This document shows positions 26,829 through 35,550 of a stretch of DNA of 64,000 bases, one piece after another. Under the pieces are notes generated by a model. The model saw only the letters and a list, made by a program, of their open reading frames with translations, did not search any database and was not told the origin of the DNA. The position numbers were made by a program, and so were the translations under genes. The stretch spans positions 1 to 64,000 of the forward strand of contig JAFYAQ010000014.1 of assembly GCA_017540645.1 (NCBI GenBank), given 5' to 3'. Positions within the stretch are counted from its first letter, which is position 1. Each line of letters begins with the position of its first letter. This DNA comes from Oscillospiraceae bacterium. GTDB taxonomy: Bacteria > Bacillota > Clostridia > Oscillospirales > Oscillospiraceae.

Positions 26829-26855
26829 GCGCGAGGTAGACCCTCGCGCTTTTTT
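26829..26855 (+). terminator. Terminator after the second MATE gene
   Basis: An 8-bp GC-rich stem (26829-26836 with 26842-26849) followed by T6. Confidence 0.85.
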
Positions 26856-26859
26856 CTTC

Positions 26860-27155
26860 TGGCGTTGATTTAATATAACCCAGGAAGTCGGCTTCTTTGA
26901 TTAACTACTCTTGGCCAGGGATGTGCCCTTGTCTATTTCGTTTTTTGCCATTTTTCAGATTGGGAAGTGTACTTTGATTCAGAGACAATTAAAAAACAAT
27001 CTAAAGTTGAAAGAAAAGCTCCGCCATTTCATTTTGAGTAGCAGAGCTTTGCTTTCTATTTGAGGATTCTACATCTTCCGGTTTAGACTTTTTTTGATCC
27101 TTATAAGTATCGACCAGCTGTCCTTTCTTGCTTTTCAAATCTGTTTGTATGGTTC
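26860..27155. other. AT-rich spacer with possible gene remnants
   Basis: About 300 bp with a much lower GC content than the MATE gene before it. No complete gene is supported. On the minus strand, directly after the nuclease stop, a frame with no start codon reads about 50 codons (27014-27150) ending NEMAELFFQL. A second frame shortly after ends SEKWQKTK. Both have coding-like composition but no ribosome binding site. They may be decayed pieces of a gene once downstream of the nuclease. Confidence 0.4.
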
Positions 27156-28970
27156 TTACAGAGTTTCGTAATACTTACGGATCTTCTGCGCCATCATAAT
27201 CCGTCGCTGTCTAAGGAAGTCAGCATAATCTTCATAAGTCATATTCACAACTTCATGAGGTATACAGTTCGCGTCCAAGTTCGCCCAAAAAGCTGTTTCA
27301 TCCGTAATCGTTCCAACCGTCTGGGTTCCGTGGCAGCCAGCAAGTGCTTCAGAAAAGTATGCTTTCGGTTCTTTTTTGCCTACAGAGATGTTTACGCCCG
27401 TATCCAGGTATGCATAGTTGGCCACCTGGTTGTAGAAGTTCTTGTCGTTATACCCGTTCTCCTGAAGATACTTTTTCGGGAAGATATGGTGAACATCTCC
27501 CGTAACCGCTACCAAGTCATAGACCTTGGAACTGTTGGAGAGCAGCGATCTGTCTCCCAGGAAATTCTGCGCCGCAATATACGTGTTGTAATACGGGCTT
27601 GAGATAGCTGAGGTTTCAAGGGACTGAACCAGTCTGACATTCCAAAATGCATCCGACAGATAGGCAGCCTCGGCTTCCTTCAGAAACTGCACAACCCCTT
27701 TGGACGCGATCTCTCTCAAGTCGTGGTCCATCTGAGTCTCAGGAGACCCGACGTAGCGGCTTGTCAGTGTGGAAAGCACGAACCATTTCTGAACATAATG
27801 TTTAATATCCGTTTTTGGTACTTCGTGCGTCTGCTGAAGGATCAAGAAAAGCGTGTAACAGAAGTCCAAAGTCATCTTTGAACGAAGTAGCTTAGGAGAA
27901 ATAAAGCCGGCGGAGCGAATTGCCAGAACATAGTTCTTGAAGTTGTACTCGTTCATGAAGTTCATTACGCCTGCGCTAAGCTTATCAAAGCTTTCTGCCT
28001 CGATCTCTTCCGTGTATGTGCGGGTATCAAAATCGCGGCCAGAGAGCAGGCTTACCAACTGGCCAAGGCGTCCCCTGGTAAACATGTGCATGAACGATAC
28101 GCGAAGCATATCATTGTAATCAGGATCGTAAATATCGTCGTAATCATTCTGTAGCCATGCCAACTTTGGCGCATACTTGGATTGCATAAACTTCGTATCA
28201 GACGTTAACAGCATGGAGTAAAAGGCGGGATCAACAGCCAAATGGCAAAAGTAATCAATCGCTTTTCTGAGCGTATTTCCACCATGCTCTTCATCCGCCG
28301 CGATTTTTGACATAGCAAAGTCAGACTCGTTCAGACGCTTTCCCTGGGAGTTAATCCGAACGAAAATCTCGGTAACTTCAGAGATATCGAGAGAGGGGTC
28401 AAGGACGATGGTTCCGATTTGGCAGGCAGTAATAGAAGTTAACCTCTGAAGAGCTGCGCCGACTACATTTGGATCAGCCTCAGGGTTCGCCGCCATATAT
28501 TTCGGCATGAATGTCCAGCTCTGGAACCCAGGCTTAAACACTTCCGAAATGTCAGGGATCCAGAATGAACTCTTCTCATGTGCCGGAGTAGTAACCGCAA
28601 AGCGATCCTCTCCCGGCTGTGCCAGCGGGTTGAATGCAATCCTAATACATTTTTCGGTATAATCCTCAGTCAAGATCTTCGCACCGGCTATGGCCGTCAT
28701 GATAGCTGTAACGCGCTGCTGGCCGTCAATGAGGATCTTCTTACCTACTGCAGACTTCCCATTCTTCAGCTTGACATCAGGGTTCTGCCAAATGATTAGA
28801 TACCCCGTAGGATAGCCATTATAGAGAGAGTCGATCAGATCTCTAACCTGTTTTCCGTTCCATACAAACGGACGCTGGATCTCCGGTATTGCGATTTCTC
28901 CGGCATCAATATAACCAAGAAGAGATTTAACAGAGTACTGCGATACGGAATACTTATCTACATTATCCAT
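27156..28970 (-). CDS. GmrSD-like (DUF262-DUF1524) nuclease
   Basis: A 604-residue two-domain protein. The N-terminal DUF262 (GmrS-like, ParB-type NTPase) domain has IPEIQRPFVW (28-37) and the IDGQQR motif (81-86). The C-terminal DUF1524 (GmrD-like, HNH) domain has HHIFPKKYL (His at 494-495) and the following NYAYLD Asn. The fused pair is the layout of type IV restriction enzymes such as GmrSD, which cut modified phage DNA using NTP. The start at 28970 has AAAGG upstream; a longer frame adds 54 uncharacteristic residues. The gene is more AT-rich than its neighbours and stands alone with no methylase, both pointing to horizontal transfer. The biological target is unproven. Confidence 0.9.
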   Translation of the reverse strand: MDNVDKYSVSQYSVKSLLGYIDAGEIAIPEIQRPFVWNGKQVRDLIDSLYNGYPTGYLIIWQNPDVKLKNGKSAVGKKILIDGQQRVTAIMTAIAGAKILTEDYTEKCIRIAFNPLAQPGEDRFAVTTPAHEKSSFWIPDISEVFKPGFQSWTFMPKYMAANPEADPNVVGAALQRLTSITACQIGTIVLDPSLDISEVTEIFVRINSQGKRLNESDFAMSKIAADEEHGGNTLRKAIDYFCHLAVDPAFYSMLLTSDTKFMQSKYAPKLAWLQNDYDDIYDPDYNDMLRVSFMHMFTRGRLGQLVSLLSGRDFDTRTYTEEIEAESFDKLSAGVMNFMNEYNFKNYVLAIRSAGFISPKLLRSKMTLDFCYTLFLILQQTHEVPKTDIKHYVQKWFVLSTLTSRYVGSPETQMDHDLREIASKGVVQFLKEAEAAYLSDAFWNVRLVQSLETSAISSPYYNTYIAAQNFLGDRSLLSNSSKVYDLVAVTGDVHHIFPKKYLQENGYNDKNFYNQVANYAYLDTGVNISVGKKEPKAYFSEALAGCHGTQTVGTITDETAFWANLDANCIPHEVVNMTYEDYADFLRQRRIMMAQKIRKYYETL

Positions 28971-29193
28971 TGGCCTAACCTTTCTATTTATCAAAATACT
29001 TTGTTTATCTAATCCCATTGCCAGCCATTCAGCTTTTTGTATGAGCTGAATAATAAGACTCGGAGACGGAGCATTTGTCATGCGCCGCAAAGAAAGCATG
29101 AATAAAACTACCGCGGAAATGCGGCTCCCCATGATGCAGGGGCGGGTCCTTTTGACTCATTTTTGTCAAGAAGGCCCGTCCCGCTGCTATTTC
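28971..29193. other. Intergenic gap between nuclease and Hsp70-like gene
   Basis: About 220 bp without a supported gene. It should hold the nuclease promoter. A long imperfect hairpin (about 29141-29184, GGGCGGGTCC against GGCCCGTCCC with a bulge) lies close to the end of the Hsp70-like gene and may end its transcript. Confidence 0.4.
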
Positions 29194-31104
29194 TTATCCC
29201 AGGGGGATCTCCACGATCTCCGCCATTTTGGTCAGAAACCGGTCGATCTGGTCGGAGATCTCCCGGACCAGGCGGGCGGTGATCTCCTCGTTTTTCTCTT
29301 TTTCCAGATTCTCGTAAAAGCTGGCCTTCACCTGGGCCGAGAGCTTTTCCACCCGGTCCTCCAGGCGGGAGATAGGCACCAGCTTTCGCAGGGGCTGGGG
29401 GAGATTGGTGCCCATCAGGGCCTTCTGCATCCGGTTTTTACCCAGGAGCAGCAGCAACAGCGAGACGGTGGTTCCTACCACGATGCCGGAGATGCCCCCG
29501 GAGATCAGGGCGATGCCGCTCCCGCCGCACACCAGCCCCACCAGGATGGAGATGATGGCGTTGATCAGCCAGGTGATCTCCTCCACGGCAAAGACCCGGC
29601 CAGCGTCGATCTGGATGTCGATATCCGAGAGGGACAGATAGGAGGTCAGGCTCATGCTCTTGTAGGGGACGTTGTGGCTCACGCAGATGGGCATGGTGTG
29701 CTCCTCCACGTCATAGGCCACGGGCTTGAGCCACTCGGCGATGGGCCGGGCCAGTAACTCCTGGGCCCGATCCGAGCGGAGCCAGGCCTCCACCTCGCTG
29801 CGCATGACCGGGTTGATGTCCGAGAGCTTTTTGATCTCCCCGGAACGCCAGCGGTCCACCACTGGCAGAGCCACCTCCCGCAGCAGAGGCTCCACCACGG
29901 CGTCCACGGTCCGGCGGTACAGATCCTGGATGTGGCTCCCCACGATCTTCTCCACGATGCTGGATTCGGTCAGGTCCGCCACCTCCCGCCGGAACTCCCG
30001 CAGCTCGGCGTCGATCCGCCCGCTCCAGGCTAAGCCCCGGGCCACGGAGAACTCCGGCTCGGCGCTGGTGACCACCACCGCCTCCGGGAACACGTCCGCG
30101 CACCAGTCCCGGATGTCCCGGAGCTTGGACACGCCGCCGGTCAGGAACAGCAGCTCCGGCAGCTCCCCCTGGATGTGGGAGCGGACCCCCCGCAGGCTCT
30201 GGCAGAACACCTCCCGGAAGGACTTGCCGCCCAGGGAGCGGACCCCCTTCAGCAGCAATGCGTCGGCGGTCTCCGGGTCCATGCGCAGCGTCAGGCTGAC
30301 GGGCTCGTCGTAGAGGATGCGCACGGTCTTGCAGCACTCGTTGGTCTGCCAGTACTCCTCATCGGAAAAATACTTCTCCTTCAGCCTCCGGGCGGCAAAA
30401 TCGCAGTAGCTCTTCCAGGCGGGGCTGGCCTCAAAGATGCGGCGGATCTGCTTTTCCTGGCTGCTCTGGCGCACGGCCCGCTCCAGCAGCAGCTCGTCCA
30501 GGATGCCGCCCCCCAGGGCCACTTCCCCGGCGGTCTGGAGCGAGACCTCCCGTCCGCCCATGATGTAGGCAAAGTCCGTGGTGGATGAGCCGATATCCAC
30601 CACCAGGACGGGCTTGGAGAGGATGTCGTAGCCCACCTGCAGATGCCGGGACTGGCAGGCGCTGATCAGCGCCGCCCGGGACTCGGAGATGATCCGCGCC
30701 GGCGGATAGCCCGTATCCTCAAAAATACGGCGGTAGCGCTCCCGGTCCGCCTTTCCCCAGCCGGCGGGGCAGCCGATGTAAAAGCAGCAGTCCTCCCCTT
30801 TCACCAGCTCTCCGCTCTGGTACAGCTCTCCCAGCACCCCGGCGGCAAAGCTCTTCACGTCCTTTTCGCTCTCCGGATCGGTGAGGAAGCGGCTCTTGAA
30901 GCGGATGGACCGGGTCACGGTGTTGGTGTTGTAGCAGGCGCTCTCCCCGATCAGCAGCTCTCCGCCCACGGTCCGGGCATAGGCGGTGATAAAGCTCTGG
31001 GCGTCCTTCACCGGGATCATCTGGGGCTGGCTGCTGTCCTTTTTTGCCAGACGGGCGATGGCGCTCTCCGCGTCGCCCAGGTCAAAACCGTAATATCTCT
31101 CCAT
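29194..31104 (-). CDS. Hsp70-like ATPase with C-terminal membrane segments
   Basis: A 636-residue actin/Hsp70-fold protein. The nucleotide-binding motifs are phosphate-1 FDLGDAESAIARL (7-19), phosphate-2 VVDIGSSTTDFAYI (168-181) and the adenosine motif LFLTGGVSKL (319-328). There is no canonical Hsp70 substrate-binding domain. Instead a helical region (about 365-505) leads to a Gly-rich hydrophobic stretch (about 511-555, one or two membrane helices or a hairpin) and a charged helical tail. The upstream gene ends 2 bp before it and encodes a two-TM protein, so the two probably form a membrane-bound ATPase complex. This is not DnaK. Its substrate is unknown; base composition is like the chromosome. 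Confidence 0.8.
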   Translation of the reverse strand: MERYYGFDLGDAESAIARLAKKDSSQPQMIPVKDAQSFITAYARTVGGELLIGESACYNTNTVTRSIRFKSRFLTDPESEKDVKSFAAGVLGELYQSGELVKGEDCCFYIGCPAGWGKADRERYRRIFEDTGYPPARIISESRAALISACQSRHLQVGYDILSKPVLVVDIGSSTTDFAYIMGGREVSLQTAGEVALGGGILDELLLERAVRQSSQEKQIRRIFEASPAWKSYCDFAARRLKEKYFSDEEYWQTNECCKTVRILYDEPVSLTLRMDPETADALLLKGVRSLGGKSFREVFCQSLRGVRSHIQGELPELLFLTGGVSKLRDIRDWCADVFPEAVVVTSAEPEFSVARGLAWSGRIDAELREFRREVADLTESSIVEKIVGSHIQDLYRRTVDAVVEPLLREVALPVVDRWRSGEIKKLSDINPVMRSEVEAWLRSDRAQELLARPIAEWLKPVAYDVEEHTMPICVSHNVPYKSMSLTSYLSLSDIDIQIDAGRVFAVEEITWLINAIISILVGLVCGGSGIALISGGISGIVVGTTVSLLLLLLGKNRMQKALMGTNLPQPLRKLVPISRLEDRVEKLSAQVKASFYENLEKEKNEEITARLVREISDQIDRFLTKMAEIVEIPLG

Positions 31105-31106
31105 CT

Positions 31107-31988
31107 TTATCCCTCCGGGTCGGAGGCCAGGCCCTTCTTGATCAGACGTCCGTCATACAGCAGGGCCGGGCGCACGGTGGCGGAGCGCCGGGCGGGCAGC
31201 AGCTCGAACCAGCTCTCCTTTTCCTTCGTATAGTCTACGGTCTCCACATTCCTCTGATGCAGGAAGTAGCGGATGCTGCCGATGATCTCCTCCGCGTCGT
31301 CGTCGCTCCCCCGGCGGGCGTAGGCGGCCTCCAGCAGAGAGGCAAACAGCTCCGTCTCCTCCCCGTTCATCCCGCCTTCCCGGGCAGCACGCTGGGTCTC
31401 GGCGATCTTCCGATCCTCCCGCAGTTCCTTCACTCTCCGGTCCGCTATCAGCAGCGTGCCCCGGAGCGTGCGGTAGATCTGGGCGGCATCCACCAGGAAT
31501 TCCTGTTTTTTCTCCGCCTCCGGGCCGCGGCTTTCCCCTTTTTTCCGCCGAAACAGCGCGCCGCCCGCCGCGAGAAGAGCCGCGCCCAGCACCGTCGGCA
31601 GCAGGGCCCCCAGGGTCAGGGCCGCGGAGCTGTTTTTCAAAAGCACCAGAAAGGCGCCCAATACCAGCGCCAGTCCCGCCAGAGACAGGATCAGTCCCAG
31701 AGGCCGGATGCCCCGCTTTTTCTCCCCGCTCTTTGCGCTGAGCTGCCACTCCCGGACCTCTCCCACCGCGCCAAGCAGGGGCAGGGTGTTCCGGGCGGTC
31801 TGGAGGATCGCCTGGACCAGGATCGTCTCCTCCTCGCCGTCGGCCTCCTCGCTGTAACGGTACAGGATGCGGTCCAGCTCCTTTTCCACCGTCGCCTGGG
31901 CGGCCTCCGGCGTTCTATCTCTGGAAATATTTTCCAAAAGCATCTCTTTGTCCTCTTCCAGAAGACCGGAGAGCGTTTTTTCCTCCAT
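31107..31988 (-). CDS. Two-TM partner protein of the Hsp70-like ATPase
   Basis: A 293-residue protein of no recognised family. Residues 1-95 are acidic and helical; two hydrophobic helices (about 97-117 and 123-146) follow, then RRKKGES, which would put both termini in the cytosol. The C-terminal region (about 160-293) is charged and helical with a final WFELLPARRSATVRPALLYD block. It starts at ATG 31988 behind AAGGAGGGG and is followed after 2 bp by the Hsp70-like gene. A regulator, adaptor or exchange factor for that ATPase is a reasonable inference from context only. Confidence 0.75.
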   Translation of the reverse strand: MEEKTLSGLLEEDKEMLLENISRDRTPEAAQATVEKELDRILYRYSEEADGEEETILVQAILQTARNTLPLLGAVGEVREWQLSAKSGEKKRGIRPLGLILSLAGLALVLGAFLVLLKNSSAALTLGALLPTVLGAALLAAGGALFRRKKGESRGPEAEKKQEFLVDAAQIYRTLRGTLLIADRRVKELREDRKIAETQRAAREGGMNGEETELFASLLEAAYARRGSDDDAEEIIGSIRYFLHQRNVETVDYTKEKESWFELLPARRSATVRPALLYDGRLIKKGLASDPEG

Positions 31989-32021
31989 CCCACACCCCTC
32001 CTTGGGCATTATTCTGATGGT

Positions 32022-32050
32022 ATTATACAATATCCGCCCCCTTTGCGCAA
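32022..32050 (-). promoter_or_regulatory. Promoter for the Hsp70-like/partner operon
   Basis: On the minus strand, TTGCGC (32045-32050) and TATAAT (32022-32027) with 17 bp between, 34 bp before the start. The -10 box is perfect; the -35 box is weaker. Confidence 0.72.
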
Positions 32051-32188
32051 GTCTCTGCGGTCCGGGCGCTTCGTCCGGGCCGGGCATTTTTGCGCCGTCG
32101 GGCTCTTTCCTATTTTGGCCATGTGTGTTATGATCGCAGCGAGAGAACCGGGCCCGGAACTCGGACCCGCTGCAAAGGAGGAGGCCCC

Positions 32189-33460
32189 ATGGAGCAGGAC
32201 TTTCCCCGATTTGACATGAAGCGGCCGCCGGTGCGCACCCGTTGGTTTCTGCGCCCTCTGACCTGGATGCTCAGCGCGCCGGAGGTCCTGGCCCACGGGA
32301 CGCGGATACAGAAGATCCGCACCGAGGGTCTTCGTCCCCCCTATGTGCTGCTTTGCAACCACAACGCTTTTCTGGACTTCAAGGTGGCCACCATCGCCAC
32401 CTTCCCGCACCGGGCCAACTATGTGGTCGCCATCGACGGGTTCATCGGGCGGGAGGAGCTGCTGCGGCAGGTGGGCTGCATCTGCAAGCGCAAGTTCACC
32501 AACGACACCCAGCTGATCCGGCAGCTGCGCCGGGTCATACAAAACGGCGACATCGCCATGATCTACCCCGAGGCCCGCTACTCCCTGTGCGGCACCACGG
32601 CGGTCCTGCCCGCTTCTCTGGGCAAGCTGTGCAAGCTGCTGGGGGTGCCGGTGGTCACGCTGATCTGCCACGGGCACCATGTGAACTCCCCCTTCTGGAA
32701 TCTCCATTCCCGGGGCGTCCGGCCCACCGAGGCGGAGCTGACCCGGATCTTCACGGCGGAGGAACTGGAAAAAGCCACGGTCGACGAGGTGAACGACGCG
32801 ATCCTGGCACAGTTTCAGTATGACGACTTCGCCTGGCAGAAGGAGCGGGGCATCCCCACGCCCTACAAAAAGCGGGCGGAGGGTCTGCACAAGGTCCTCT
32901 ATCAGTGCCCCCACTGCGGCACGGAGTTTCGCATGGCCTCGGAGGGCGAGGAGCTTTTCTGCCAGAGCTGCGGCAAGCGCTGGCACATGAGCGAGTATGG
33001 CCAACTGCAGGCCCTCGAGGGCGATACGGAGTTCTCCCACATCCCCGACTGGTATGAGTGGGAGCGCTCCAACGTGCGCGCTCATGTGGAGGCCGGCAGC
33101 TACTCCAGCGGGGAACTGGCCGTCCATGTGGATTCTCTGCCCAACGCCCGGGGCTTTATCCGTCTGGGCAGCGGCACCATGGTCCATGACATGAGCGGCT
33201 TCCGTGTCTCCGGGACGGACGGGGAAGGACAGCCCTTTGAGATGCGCAAATCTGTCCCCAGTCTCTACTCCTGCCACATCGAGTATGAGTACCTGGGCAA
33301 GTACGGGGACTGCGTGGATCTGAACACGCTGGAGGACACCTGGTACATCTATCCCCACGGGAACGATTTCTCCGTGACCAAGATGGCCCTTGCCACGGAG
33401 GAACTGTATTTTGCCTACCGCCGGTCCATCGGCCGCCCCTGCCGGCCAGGGCTGGCGTGA
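32189..33460 (+). CDS. PlsC-like acyltransferase with zinc ribbon
   Basis: A 423-residue protein with an N-terminal lysophospholipid/glycerol-3-phosphate acyltransferase domain: CNHNAFLDFK (NHx4D acid-base motif), DGFIGREELLR and YPEARYS (acyl-acceptor block). A Cys4 zinc ribbon follows at about residues 240-275 (CPHCGTEF and CQSCGKRW), then a beta-rich C-terminal domain of unknown role (about 280-415). It is longer than plain PlsC because of the ribbon and extra domain. The ATG at 32189 has a strong AAAGGAGG. It is divergent from the Hsp70-like operon. Confidence 0.87.
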   Translation: MEQDFPRFDMKRPPVRTRWFLRPLTWMLSAPEVLAHGTRIQKIRTEGLRPPYVLLCNHNAFLDFKVATIATFPHRANYVVAIDGFIGREELLRQVGCICKRKFTNDTQLIRQLRRVIQNGDIAMIYPEARYSLCGTTAVLPASLGKLCKLLGVPVVTLICHGHHVNSPFWNLHSRGVRPTEAELTRIFTAEELEKATVDEVNDAILAQFQYDDFAWQKERGIPTPYKKRAEGLHKVLYQCPHCGTEFRMASEGEELFCQSCGKRWHMSEYGQLQALEGDTEFSHIPDWYEWERSNVRAHVEAGSYSSGELAVHVDSLPNARGFIRLGSGTMVHDMSGFRVSGTDGEGQPFEMRKSVPSLYSCHIEYEYLGKYGDCVDLNTLEDTWYIYPHGNDFSVTKMALATEELYFAYRRSIGRPCRPGLA

Positions 33461-33554
33461 ACGCAGGGGCAGGGTCTTTTCCCCGGCACTGGACAAACGA
33501 TACCCGCATGGGGTAAGATAAACACGAACAAGCAAAAAAGGAGAATTCGTATTC

Positions 33555-34412
33555 ATGAAGATCGCGGTAACGTATCAGGACGGCGAGGTGTTTCAGCACT
33601 TCGGACACACGGAGCAGTTCAAGGTGTATGAGGTAGAGGACGGAAAGGTCGTCTCCTCCCGGCTCATCGGTTCCAACGGCAGCGGCCACGGCGCGCTGGC
33701 CGGGCTCCTGGCCGGGGAGAAGATCGACGTTTTGATCTGCGGGGGCATCGGCGGCGGCGCCCAGGCGGCCCTGGCGGAACAGGGGATCGAGCTCTGCGCC
33801 GGGGCTTCCGGCAGCGCCGATGAGGCGGTGGAGGCCTATCTGCGGGGCGAGCTGATCAACACCGGCGCCAACTGCGACCATCACCACGGCGGCGAGCACT
33901 CCTGCCACGATCACGAGGAAGGCCATTCCTGCCATGGACGGGAGAGCGGCTGCGGCGGATGCCACGCCGGTCCGGCCATGCAGGGCAAAAACGTGGGCAA
34001 GACCGTCCGCGCCCATTACCGCGGGACCTTTAACGACGGCACACAGTTCGACTCCTCCTATGACCGGGGCGAGCCGCTGGAGTTTATCTGCGGGGCGGGA
34101 CAGATGATCCCCGGCTTTGACGCCGCGGTGGCGGATATGGACGTGGGACAGACCGTCCAGGTGCATCTGCTGCCCGCCCAGGCCTACGGCGAGCCGGATC
34201 CGGCGGCGATCTTTACCATGGAGATCGCCCTTCTCCCCGGGGCGGAAGAGTTGGACGTCGGGGAGCGGGTCTACCTGCAAAACGCTTATGGCCAGCCCTT
34301 CCAGGCCAGTGTGGCGGCCAAGGATGAGAAAACGATCACCTTTGACGCCAATCACGAGATGGCCGGCAAGGAGCTGAATTTCACCATTGAGCTGGTGGAG
34401 GTGCTCGGCTGA
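33555..34412 (+). CDS. NifX/NifB-C-like domain fused to SlyD-type FKBP, with His/Cys linker
   Basis: A 285-residue fusion. Residues 1-100 are a dinitrogenase iron-molybdenum-cofactor-binding (NifX/NafY) type domain (IAVTYQDGEVFQHFGHTEQFKVYE, LICGGIGGGA). Residues 107-137 form a metal-binding linker with at least eight His and five Cys. Residues 145-285 are a SlyD-like FKBP peptidyl-prolyl isomerase (VRAHYRGTFNDGTQFDSSYD, IPGFDAAVADMDVGQ) with an inserted IF-type domain. No nif genes are nearby, so a role in metal handling or metalloprotein folding is more likely than nitrogenase. A weak promoter (TGGACA with TAAGAT, about 33489-33518) may precede it. Confidence 0.88.
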   Translation: MKIAVTYQDGEVFQHFGHTEQFKVYEVEDGKVVSSRLIGSNGSGHGALAGLLAGEKIDVLICGGIGGGAQAALAEQGIELCAGASGSADEAVEAYLRGELINTGANCDHHHGGEHSCHDHEEGHSCHGRESGCGGCHAGPAMQGKNVGKTVRAHYRGTFNDGTQFDSSYDRGEPLEFICGAGQMIPGFDAAVADMDVGQTVQVHLLPAQAYGEPDPAAIFTMEIALLPGAEELDVGERVYLQNAYGQPFQASVAAKDEKTITFDANHEMAGKELNFTIELVEVLG

Positions 34413-34435
34413 GCGGGAGGCATCATAAAAACAAA

Positions 34436-34468
34436 AAGAGCCGCGGATCGTCGTGATCCGCGGCTCTT
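34436..34468. terminator. Hairpin between the NifX-FKBP gene and the Nudix gene
   Basis: A 14-bp stem (34436-34449 with 34455-34468, loop GTCGT) between convergent genes. Almost the same hairpin recurs at 42645-42673. Confidence 0.82.
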
Positions 34469-34478
34469 CTTGTTTCGG

Positions 34479-34967
34479 TTATCCGGGGATGGGATCCGGG
34501 CGGGCCCGGTTTTCCCGCAGCAAGGGATAGCGCAGCCCGCTGAAATACGCATCCAGTGCAGCCCTGTGATCCTCCGCGAACAGCTCCGGGATCTCCTCCC
34601 GGCTGAAAAATCGCAGCTCGAAGGATTCCTCGTCGATCCGCGGCTCCCCACGGACGATCCCGGCGGTGAAGTAGGCCGCGATCACATGGGCCGCGTCCCC
34701 GTTGCTCCAGACCATATGATGGTTATGGAAGATGCCCAGGAAGTCTTGCAGCTCCACTTCCAGCCCGGTCTCCTCCCGGATCTCCCGAAGCGCGGCCTGC
34801 TCGTAGGTCTCGTTCATCTCCAGAAGGCCACCGATCAGCCCCCAGCGCCCGTTGTCCGCCCGGCGCTGGAGCAGGATCTTGCCGTCCCGGAGGATCAGCG
34901 CCCCTGCGCAGTTGAGAATGATCTTCCGGGGCCCGATCTCCCGGCGCAGCTCATGAATGTAGTCCAT
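34479..34967 (-). CDS. Nudix hydrolase
   Basis: A 162-residue Nudix pyrophosphatase. The Nudix box (GLLEMNETYEQAALREIREETGLEVEL region, GX5EX7REUXEEXGU) is intact at about residues 48-72. It begins with MDYIHELRREIGPRKIILN, a start seen in Nudix proteins that act on nucleoside diphosphate derivatives. Its ATG lies inside the end of the upstream SGNH gene (17-bp overlap), so translation is coupled. The substrate is unknown. Confidence 0.9.
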   Translation of the reverse strand: MDYIHELRREIGPRKIILNCAGALILRDGKILLQRRADNGRWGLIGGLLEMNETYEQAALREIREETGLEVELQDFLGIFHNHHMVWSNGDAAHVIAAYFTAGIVRGEPRIDEESFELRFFSREEIPELFAEDHRAALDAYFSGLRYPLLRENRARPDPIPG

Positions 34968-35532
34968 TTTCTTCTCCTGTTTCCCGAAGATGCCGTCCCA
35001 GCGCTTCCGCCAGCCCCGCGGCGAAAGCCGCGTGGCCCCGGGGCGAAAAATGCACGCCGTCAAAGCACAGCTCCACGCCCCACTGTCCCGCGTCGGCAAA
35101 GGCCAGACCGCTGCGCTCCGCGATCTCCCGGTAGAGAGAGGCCAGCTTCTTCGACCGGGTGATCAGCTCTTCGTTTTGTACCCACTCTCCCCGCTGCAGA
35201 GGCGGCGGCGCGATGAGCAGGATCTCCGGCCCCGCCTCCCGGAGCGCGGAGAGATACTCCTCCATCCGCTCCGCGGTTTTTCCGGCCCCGGTCCCCTCCA
35301 GCAGGTCGTTGGTGCCGAGCATAACGGCGATCAGCGTCGGTGCTTTCTCCCGGATCGCGGCGATACCGGCGGCATCGGCTGGGGGGATCCGCATGCCGTT
35401 CACCCCGCCGTTGAGCACCGTCACGCCGGGCAGGCGCTCTGTCCACCGGACGTCGGCAGGGTATCGGGAGCCCAGAAAAGAACGCGGGTCGTAGCCGTAG
35501 GTGTTGGAATCCCCGATACACAGGATCGTCAC
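34951..35532 (-). CDS. SGNH/GDSL hydrolase (cytosolic)
   Basis: A 193-residue SGNH esterase without a signal peptide. Block I is ILCIGDSNTYG, block II lies in LNGGVNGMRI, block III is MLGTNDLL and block V is DGVHFSPRGH. All four catalytic residues can be placed. It is compact, like TesA/arylesterase relatives. It overlaps the Nudix gene by 17 bp and lies 18 bp after the 74-residue protein gene. Confidence 0.9.
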   Translation of the reverse strand: MTILCIGDSNTYGYDPRSFLGSRYPADVRWTERLPGVTVLNGGVNGMRIPPADAAGIAAIREKAPTLIAVMLGTNDLLEGTGAGKTAERMEEYLSALREAGPEILLIAPPPLQRGEWVQNEELITRSKKLASLYREIAERSGLAFADAGQWGVELCFDGVHFSPRGHAAFAAGLAEALGRHLRETGEENGLHS

Positions 35533-35550
35533 CGTTTTCCCCTCCCCGGC

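Noticed and set aside
32009..33556. A 515-codon minus-strand frame opposite the acyltransferase gene
   Set aside because: Antisense of a gene with NHx4D and zinc-ribbon motifs; also runs through the promoter of the Hsp70-like operon.
33555..34412. A nitrogenase-related function
   Set aside because: Only a NifX-like domain is present; no nifHDK or nifB gene is in the window and the FKBP fusion points elsewhere.
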